Shown here: in pieces, positions 11,534 to 16,283 of the stretch | How the letters are laid out: each line of letters starts with the position of its first letter | Numbering within the stretch: the stretch's first letter is position 1 | Assembly (NCBI GenBank): GCA_964504655.1 | Contig: CAZDFD010000093.1 | Location: 1-16,283 of the forward strand | Length of the DNA stretch: 16,283 bases | Direction of reading: 5' to 3' | Source of the DNA: JANXAZ01 sp964504655 | Lineage (GTDB): Bacteria; Pseudomonadota; Alphaproteobacteria; Geminicoccales; Geminicoccaceae | Position numbers and translations under genes: made by a program | The notes under the pieces: generated by a model | Databases searched by the model: none | What the model was told of the DNA's origin: nothing | Seen by the model: the letters and a program-made list of their open reading frames with translations, nothing else

Positions 11534-13177
11534 ATGAGGCTCGTCACCACACTGACGCTCGCGGCGGGCGTCTCGGTCCTGGCGCTCTCCAGCGCCTGGG
11601 CGGACATGCAGGGGACCGGCCAGTCCGGCGGCTGGGCCAAGCGGATCGCGGTCAAGCCCGACCCGAGCAAGGTCGTCGTGCCCAAGGGCTACGAGGTCAA
11701 GGTGTTCGCCGCCGGCCTGGACACCCCCTCCTCGGCCACGGTCGACAAGGACGGCAATCTGTGGGTGGCGATCTCCGGCAAGCTCCTCGGCGGGCCGGAC
11801 GACATCGACCCCGCGCACATCAAGGTCTTCGACAAGACCGGCAAGCTCGTGAAGGAGATCGGCAAAGGCACCTTCACGACCGTCATGAACGAGATCGGCT
11901 ACTGCGCCGAGAACGACACGGTCTACATCCCCGAGTACGGTGAGAAGATCTGGCAGCAGAAGGGCGTCGACGGCAAGCTCGAGCTGATCGTCAAGGACCT
12001 CTTCATCGGTGACCACCGGAACGGTGGGATCACCTGCAAGGACGGCTACATCTACTTCGCGCTCGGCCTGCCGTCGAACACCGGCTTCGCCGAGCCCGAC
12101 AATCATGGCTGGGTCGACATCCCGAACGACCCGTTCTGGGCCAAGCACGGCGATCCGAACCTGCCCAAGACACCCCGGGATCCGGTCTGCCGCGACATCG
12201 TGCACACCGGCCTCAACGTGAAGAGCGCCGACGGGCGGATGACCGGCGCCTTCATGCCGGCCGGCGTGGCGGCCAAGCCCGGCCAGATCGTCAAGGCGAC
12301 CGTGCCCTGCGGCGGCTCGGTGATGCGGGTCAAGATGACCGACCGCGGCGCCGACGGGATCTACCCGCACGAGAAGATGGAGGTCTACGCCTACGGCTTC
12401 CGCAACCAGGCGGGCATCGAGTTCGGGCCCAAGGGCAGCAAGTTCGAGAACGCGCTCGCGGTCTCCGACAACGGCGCCAACGATCTCGGCCACCGCCGCG
12501 TGGCGAACGGCGCCGAGCGGCTGTTCATCGTGACGGCCAAGGGCCAGGACGCCGGCTTCCCGGACAAGGAGGGGTTCGGCTTCGTCTCCAACAAGCGCTT
12601 CGGCTGGACCGCCTATCGCGGCTCCAAGGTCGACCGGCCGCACCCGAACCTCTTCATCGGCGACCAGCCCTTCGTGCCGAAGATGCCGCCCTACCGGTTC
12701 CAGCCGCACATCGACGGCGTGCGCGGCGTGCCCTTGACCATGGCCAACCCGAATCCGGACGGCTACATCAACCCGGTCCTCGAGTGGGACACCAACAACC
12801 CGATCGACGGGGTGGCCTGGTCGGCCAAGGGCTTCGGCGCCGACAACGCGCTCTTCGGCGCGGTCTACGGCATCCTCGACACGGGGCCGGAGAGCCTGAT
12901 CCCCACATGGCCCGCGGTGCTCCGGGTCGACTTCCTCGAGCCCACCGGCGTCAAGTGGTCCTACTTCGCCCGCAACATCGACATGGGCCCGAACGCCTAC
13001 CAGAAGCCCGAGAACCGCGGCGGCCTCGAGCGGCCGAACGACGTCGTGTTCTCGACCGACGGGGCGACCATGTACATCGTCGACTATGGTGAGGTGTACA
13101 CCGACTTCACCATGCCCTCGCCCTTCTACACCGTGCCGAAGAGCGGTGTGATCTGGGCGGTCACCAGGAAGGGCTGA
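11534..13177 (+). CDS. Exported beta-propeller dehydrogenase (PQQ sugar/L-sorbosone dehydrogenase-like)
   Basis: A 547-residue exported protein that I place, with moderate confidence, among soluble quinoprotein-type propellers (GSDH/sorbosone dehydrogenase group). The signal peptide is residues 1-23, ending SSAWA. The mature part opens with PKGYEVKVFAAGLDTPSSAT (50-69) and VDKDGNLWVAISG (70-82), the first propeller blade. Candidate cofactor-pocket pieces are DHRNGGI (160-166) and VYAYGFRNQAGIEFGP (284-299); Arg 290-Asn 291-Gln 292 recalls the cofactor-contacting Arg/Asn/Gln of soluble glucose dehydrogenase. PPYRFQPHIDGVRGVP (385-400) and a closing blade MYIVDYGEVYTDF (513-525) follow. Four Cys (124, 168, 219, 259) could form two disulphides in the periplasm. 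It is about 80-100 residues longer than soluble glucose dehydrogenase. GGGAGGA (11521-11527) lies 6 bases before ATG 11534. The substrate is unknown, and no PQQ biosynthesis gene is in the window. Confidence 0.7.
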   Translation: MRLVTTLTLAAGVSVLALSSAWADMQGTGQSGGWAKRIAVKPDPSKVVVPKGYEVKVFAAGLDTPSSATVDKDGNLWVAISGKLLGGPDDIDPAHIKVFDKTGKLVKEIGKGTFTTVMNEIGYCAENDTVYIPEYGEKIWQQKGVDGKLELIVKDLFIGDHRNGGITCKDGYIYFALGLPSNTGFAEPDNHGWVDIPNDPFWAKHGDPNLPKTPRDPVCRDIVHTGLNVKSADGRMTGAFMPAGVAAKPGQIVKATVPCGGSVMRVKMTDRGADGIYPHEKMEVYAYGFRNQAGIEFGPKGSKFENALAVSDNGANDLGHRRVANGAERLFIVTAKGQDAGFPDKEGFGFVSNKRFGWTAYRGSKVDRPHPNLFIGDQPFVPKMPPYRFQPHIDGVRGVPLTMANPNPDGYINPVLEWDTNNPIDGVAWSAKGFGADNALFGAVYGILDTGPESLIPTWPAVLRVDFLEPTGVKWSYFARNIDMGPNAYQKPENRGGLERPNDVVFSTDGATMYIVDYGEVYTDFTMPSPFYTVPKSGVIWAVTRKG

Positions 13178-13197
13178 GCCTCGGCCCTCCCTCTCGC

Positions 13198-13223
13198 GAG
13201 GGGCGGGCCCTGGCCCGCCCCTC
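13198..13223. terminator. Perfect 11-bp hairpin between convergent genes
   Basis: GAGGGGCGGGC (13198-13208) pairs perfectly with GCCCGCCCCTC (13213-13223) around a CCTG loop. It lies in the 49-base gap between the dehydrogenase stop and the amidohydrolase stop, so it can serve both directions. There is no U-tract on either side, which is common for GC-rich hosts but leaves its strength open. An alternative weaker stem CCTC/GAGG around TCGC overlaps the left arm. Confidence 0.5.
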
Positions 13224-13226
13224 TCC

Positions 13227-14192
13227 TCACCCTGCGGGCCCGGCCGGCTCGATCCGGTAGACCCGCCGGGCGTTCCCGACGAAGAGCTTGCGCCGGTCGG
13301 CCTCGGCCAGATCGCGGGTGATCTCGAGGAAGCCCGCGAAGATCGTGGCGAGCTCGGCGCACAGCGTGTCCACGGGCCAGTTCGAGGCGAAGAGACACCG
13401 CTCGACCCCGAACAGCTCGAGCACCGTGCGCACGACCGGGCCGTTGTCGGTGACCGTCCAGGGCCGGCCGGGGAGCCCGAGCCCGCTGATCTTGACCGCG
13501 ACCTGCGGCAGTTCGGCGAGCCGGGCCATCGCCCCGCGCCAGCCGGCGAGGCCCTCGGGCGAGCGATCGGCGGGCAGCCCGGTGTGGTTCAGGACCACCC
13601 GCACCTCGGGATGCCGCGCGAACAGCCGGGCCGCCTCCTCGAGGTGCCACCACGGTGCCTGCAGATCGAACGACAGGCCGTGGCGCGCCAGGGGCGCGAA
13701 GCCGCGGGCGAAGCGCGGGCAGGAAAGCGAGCCCGGCGCCCCGGGCTCGACCCGGTCCGGCGCCGCGGCCACCCTGGGCTTGTGGCGGATCCCGCGGACC
13801 AAGGGGAAGGCCGCCTGGGCCTCCAGGAGCTCCTCGACATCGTCGCGGTCGAGCCAGGCCTGAGCGACCATCGCAGAGGGCAACCCCTCGCGCGCCGCCA
13901 CGTCGTGCACCCAGCGGGTCTCGCCGAGCGGATCGGCCGGATCCCACTCGGCCTCGACATAGACCGTGCCCACGAGGTCGAACCCGGCCGAAGCCCGGCG
14001 GTAATCCTCGACCGAGAAGCTCCGCCGAATCGCCGCGTAGTCGCCGTAGCGGAACGGGATCGCCGCGCCGCAGAGCCAGGGATGCCGGCCGAGCGCGAGA
14101 TCCCACAAGTGCATGTGCGCATCGAGGATCGGCGGGGCCGGCGCGCCGTCGCTGCCCCGAGCCGAGGGAGAGCTCTCCTCAGACACGGTCAT
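13227..14192 (-). CDS. Amidohydrolase-2 family protein (2-pyrone-4,6-dicarboxylate hydrolase-like)
   Basis: A 321-residue metal-dependent TIM-barrel hydrolase or decarboxylase. The first-strand motif is ILDAHMHLWD (22-31), with His 26 and His 28. Other likely active-site points are RGIRHKPR (133-140), LNHTG (201-205) with His 203, and FASNWPVD (268-275) with the terminal Asp 275. These match the COG3618 group, which includes PDC hydrolase and sugar lactonase-like enzymes acting on lactones or aromatic-derived acids. The length and motif set are complete. ATG 14192 directly follows GGGAGGGG and overlaps the 3' end of hepT by 14 bases. GTG 14210 is a longer alternative adding 6 residues. Co-transcription with the toxin-antitoxin genes seems likely, though a functional link is not expected. 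The substrate is unknown. Confidence 0.85.
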   Translation of the reverse strand: MTVSEESSPSARGSDGAPAPPILDAHMHLWDLALGRHPWLCGAAIPFRYGDYAAIRRSFSVEDYRRASAGFDLVGTVYVEAEWDPADPLGETRWVHDVAAREGLPSAMVAQAWLDRDDVEELLEAQAAFPLVRGIRHKPRVAAAPDRVEPGAPGSLSCPRFARGFAPLARHGLSFDLQAPWWHLEEAARLFARHPEVRVVLNHTGLPADRSPEGLAGWRGAMARLAELPQVAVKISGLGLPGRPWTVTDNGPVVRTVLELFGVERCLFASNWPVDTLCAELATIFAGFLEITRDLAEADRRKLFVGNARRVYRIEPAGPAG

Positions 14193-14535
14193 CCCCTCCC
14201 GCCTCGCCACGCAGCCGCGACGCCGCCTCGAGCAGCGGCTCGAGATGGTTGGCCACCACGTCCCAGATCAGGTCGAGATCGACCGCGAAATAGGCGTGGG
14301 CGAGAACGTCGCGCAGGCCGGCGATCCGCCGCCACGGAACCGAGGGCTCACGGTTCCGGAGCTCTTCCGGCACGTGCTTCACCGCTTCGCCGATGACCTC
14401 GAGGTTGCGCAACACGGCGTCGACCGTGCGCCGGTCGGCCCGGAACTCGGCCGGCCCGAGGCCTCGGGTCCAGCCCGACACGAGGCGCCCGCTCTCGAGG
14501 ATGTCCTCGAGCCAGAGGTCCACCTCACGCGACAC
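14179..14535 (-). CDS. hepT: HepT-like HEPN-domain toxin of a MntA-HepT (type VII) system
   Basis: A 118-residue all-helical HEPN protein; HepT toxins act as RNases in the studied systems. Family marks are clear: LWLEDILES (8-15 region), RTVDAVLRNLEVIGEAVKHV (36-55), PWRRIAGLRDVLAHAYFAVD (67-86) and IWDVVANHLEPL (90-101). The catalytic motif is R75-x4-H80-x-Y82 within RDVLAHAY, intact, so an active toxin is expected. In the studied system the antitoxin blocks the toxin by adding AMP to the Tyr of this motif, and Tyr 82 is present. The GTG at 14535 is chosen because the antitoxin stop lies inside it: the two genes overlap by 11 bases. The gene also overlaps the downstream amidohydrolase start by 14 bases, so a three-gene transcript is likely. 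Confidence 0.88.
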   Translation of the reverse strand: MSREVDLWLEDILESGRLVSGWTRGLGPAEFRADRRTVDAVLRNLEVIGEAVKHVPEELRNREPSVPWRRIAGLRDVLAHAYFAVDLDLIWDVVANHLEPLLEAASRLRGEAGGDDRV

Positions 14536-14830
14536 GCCGAAGCTCGCCCGCGATCCGCGCCAAAAGCCGCGGCCGCAACGCGTTCCGCGTGACCAGGTCG
14601 ACCCGCCGGCCGAGCCGGTCCTCGAGGAGCTCCTTGAGTGCCATGAAGCCCTCGAGGGTCGCGGGGCGGTCGAGTTCGACCAGGACGTCCACGTCGCTGT
14701 CCGCCCGGAGCTCGTCGCGCGCCGCCGAACCGAACAGGTGGAGGGCCCGCACGCCCAGCCGCTCGAGCTCGCCACGGACCTCGACGATCCGCCCCTCGAT
14801 CTCGGCGCGGCAGCCGCAAGCTACGCCCAT
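14525..14830 (-). CDS. mntA: MntA-like minimal nucleotidyltransferase antitoxin
   Basis: A 101-residue minimal nucleotidyltransferase, the antitoxin partner of HepT. The active-site signature is LFGSAARDELRADSDVDVLV (32-51): Gly 34-Ser 35 of the GS motif and the metal-binding Asp 46 and Asp 48. The third carboxylate is Asp 78 in RRVDLVT. In characterised type VII systems this enzyme adds AMP to the toxin and silences it. All residues needed are present here. ATG 14830 is preceded by GAGGAAG at about 5 bases. The frame is open further upstream to 14962, but that part is low-complexity and would cross the start region of rimO. It is the first gene of the minus-strand operon mntA-hepT-amidohydrolase and is divergent from rimO. 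Confidence 0.88.
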   Translation of the reverse strand: MGVACGCRAEIEGRIVEVRGELERLGVRALHLFGSAARDELRADSDVDVLVELDRPATLEGFMALKELLEDRLGRRVDLVTRNALRPRLLARIAGELRRVA

Positions 14831-14925
14831 GCTCGCTTCCTCACCCGCTCTCGCCGCCAGCGGCGTCGCCTTCGCCCCATCGGGAGAGCGAGTGGCCGCC
14901 CCCTCGCGCCCGCTGGCCGGCCCCC

Positions 14926-14931
14926 CTATAT
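14926..14931 (+). promoter_or_regulatory. Putative -10 element (CTATAT) just before rimO
   Basis: CTATAT is the only AT-rich island in the 109-base gap between mntA and rimO, and it ends 8 bases before ATG 14940. If used as a -10, the message would begin at or within a few bases of the ATG, that is, leaderless. No Shine-Dalgarno site lies before the ATG, which agrees. On the opposite strand the same bases read ATATAGG and could serve mntA. Confidence 0.4.
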
Positions 14932-14939
14932 CCCCCGCC

Positions 14940-16283
14940 ATGTCCGCGCGCAGCTCCGCCACCCTCGCCCCGAAGGCCGCCCGCCCCCGCCGCCCGAAGC
15001 CGCCCGCGATCGGCTTCGTCTCGCTCGGTTGCGCGAAAGCGCTCGTCGATTCCGAACGGATCCTGACCCGCCTCCGGGCCGAGGGCTACGCGATCGCGCC
15101 CGCCTACGAGGGCGCCGATCTCGTCGTGGTCAACACCTGCGGCTTCCTCCTCTCCGCCCGCGCCGAGAGCCTGGAGGCGATCGGCGAGGCCTTGGCCCAG
15201 AACGGCAAGGTGATCGTCACGGGCTGTCTCGGGGCCGAGCCCGAGCGGATCCTGGCCCAGCATCCGAAGGTCCTCGCGGTCACTGGCCCGCACCAGACCG
15301 AGGCGGTCGTCGAGGCGATCCACGCGCACCTGCCGCCCCCGCACAGAGCCTTCCTCGACCTCGTCCCGGCGCACGGGCTCAAGCTCACCCCGCGCCACTA
15401 TGCCTACCTCAAGATCTCCGAGGGCTGCCGCAACCGCTGCAGCTTCTGCATCATCCCGAAGCTCCGGGGCGATCTCGTCTCGCGGCCTCTGCCCGAGGTC
15501 CTGGCCGAGGCCCTGTGCCTGGTCGAAGCCGGCGTCAAGGAACTCCTCGTCATCTCGCAGGACACCTCGGCCTACGGGCTCGACCTGCGCTACGCGCCTG
15601 CACCTTGGCGCGAGCGGGAGGTCGAGACCCGCTTCCTCGACCTCTGCCGGGAGCTCGGCCGGCTCGGGGTCTGGGTGCGGCTGCACTATGTCTACCCCTA
15701 CCCGCACGTCGACCAGGTGATCCCGTTGATGGCCGAGGGGAAGATCCTCCCCTATCTCGACATCCCCTTCCAGCATGCGAGCCCGCGCATCCTGAAGGCG
15801 ATGCGCCGGCCGGCGGCGGCCGAGCGGACGCTCGAGCGGATCCGGGAATGGCGGCGGATCTGCCCCGAGCTCGCCATCCGCTCGACCTTCATCGTGGGCT
15901 TCCCGGGCGAGAGCGAGGCGGAGTTCGCCGAGCTTCTGGCCTTCCTCGAGGAGGCCCGGCTCGATCGGGTCGGCTGCTTCACCTTCGAGCCGGTCGAAGG
16001 CGCAGCCGCGAGCGCGCTTCCCGACCAGGTCCCCGAGGAGCTCAAGGAGGAGCGCCGCGCCCGGCTCATGGACCTCCAGGCCCGGATCTCGGCCGAGCGC
16101 CTCGCCGCCAAGGTCGGCCGCCTCGAGCCCGTGCTCGTCGACGGCCCGGACGCGGAGGGTCGCACGGTCGCCCGAACCCGCTTCGACGCCCCTGAGGTCG
16201 ACGGCCGCGTCATCCTCGACGCGCCCTTGCCGCCCGGGACCCTCGCCGACGTCCGCATCACGGGCTCGGACGCGCACGATCTG
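14940..16283 (+). CDS. rimO: Ribosomal protein S12 methylthiotransferase RimO, C-terminus cut by window edge
   Basis: A radical-SAM enzyme that methylthiolates an Asp of ribosomal protein S12, using two iron-sulphur clusters. The frame is open for 448 codons to the window end, so only a short part should be missing. The N-terminal UPF0004 domain carries its three cluster Cys: Cys 31 in VSLGCAKALVDSE, Cys 67 in VNTCGF, and Cys 96 in TGCLGAEP. The radical-SAM cluster is KISEGCRNRCSFCIIPKLRG (158-177), with Cys 163, 167 and 170. IRSTFIVGFPGESE and FTFEPVEGAAA then follow, where the family has such segments, and the end enters a TRAM-like domain. The EGC and CSFCIIP forms point to RimO rather than MiaB. 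The first Cys motif has Ala where RimO usually has Pro (LGCPK). Residues 1-22 are a basic Pro/Ala extension. No Shine-Dalgarno site is seen. Confidence 0.93.
   Translation, partial: MSARSSATLAPKAARPRRPKPPAIGFVSLGCAKALVDSERILTRLRAEGYAIAPAYEGADLVVVNTCGFLLSARAESLEAIGEALAQNGKVIVTGCLGAEPERILAQHPKVLAVTGPHQTEAVVEAIHAHLPPPHRAFLDLVPAHGLKLTPRHYAYLKISEGCRNRCSFCIIPKLRGDLVSRPLPEVLAEALCLVEAGVKELLVISQDTSAYGLDLRYAPAPWREREVETRFLDLCRELGRLGVWVRLHYVYPYPHVDQVIPLMAEGKILPYLDIPFQHASPRILKAMRRPAAAERTLERIREWRRICPELAIRSTFIVGFPGESEAEFAELLAFLEEARLDRVGCFTFEPVEGAAASALPDQVPEELKEERRARLMDLQARISAERLAAKVGRLEPVLVDGPDAEGRTVARTRFDAPEVDGRVILDAPLPPGTLADVRITGSDAHDL

Noticed and set aside
14831..14962. Extension of mntA to 14962
   Set aside because: The extra residues are low-complexity, overlap the rimO start, and ATG 14830 has a ribosome site directly upstream.
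14841..16277. 478-codon minus frame and 600-codon plus frame overlapping rimO
   Set aside because: Shadow frames of rimO, which reads through all six cluster cysteines in its own frame.

Overview
The window is very GC-rich and densely coded on both strands. Coding genes end codons mostly in G or C. The gene set (TakP-like TRAP binding protein, HupE/UreJ proteins, c-type cytochrome with a secreted dehydrogenase, RimO with an alphaproteobacterial-style N-terminus) fits a free-living alphaproteobacterium, perhaps of the Rhodospirillales or Geminicoccales type. This placement is inferred from protein style, not from a marker gene comparison. I see no rRNA, tRNA, CRISPR array, insertion sequence or prophage gene.

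Layout: (1) 1-629, minus: the N-terminal part of a Tat-exported TRAP transporter substrate-binding protein, cut by the window edge. (2) 911-2574, plus: an RTX calcium-binding protein with an internal module duplication, then a 44-residue single-membrane-span protein. (3) 2721-5240, plus: a solitary ParA-like ATPase, an SCP-x-type thiolase and a DUF486 membrane protein. (4) 8844-5260, minus: an M20 peptidase, a Uma2-family nuclease, a P1/NylC-type self-cleaving hydrolase and an Asp/Glu-racemase-fold protein; the last three are joined by 4-base start/stop overlaps. (5) 8919-9701, plus: an MhpD-type hydratase. (6) 10922-9727, minus: two overlapping HupE/UreJ-type proteins, divergent from (7) 11106-13177, plus: an exported cytochrome c and an exported beta-propeller dehydrogenase. 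(8) 14830-13227, minus: an MntA-HepT toxin-antitoxin pair whose last gene overlaps a PDC-hydrolase-like amidohydrolase. (9) 14940 to the right edge, plus: rimO, cut by the window.

The M20/P1/racemase-fold group looks like a small amide or peptide catabolic module, with a nuclease gene set inside it. The cytochrome and propeller protein probably form a periplasmic oxidation pair, with a metal-permease pair next door. The RTX protein would need a type I exporter that is not in the window.

All six CTAG tetranucleotides I found by eye lie just upstream of genes (one overlaps a stop codon). Four to five of them sit in a recurring arrangement resembling TTGC, 16-18 bases, TAG, which may be the housekeeping promoter form here. 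The least ordinary points are the duplicated RTX/EF-hand module, the nuclease embedded in the hydrolase operon with a probable frameshift at its start, and the HupE paralogue that has lost its histidine motif.
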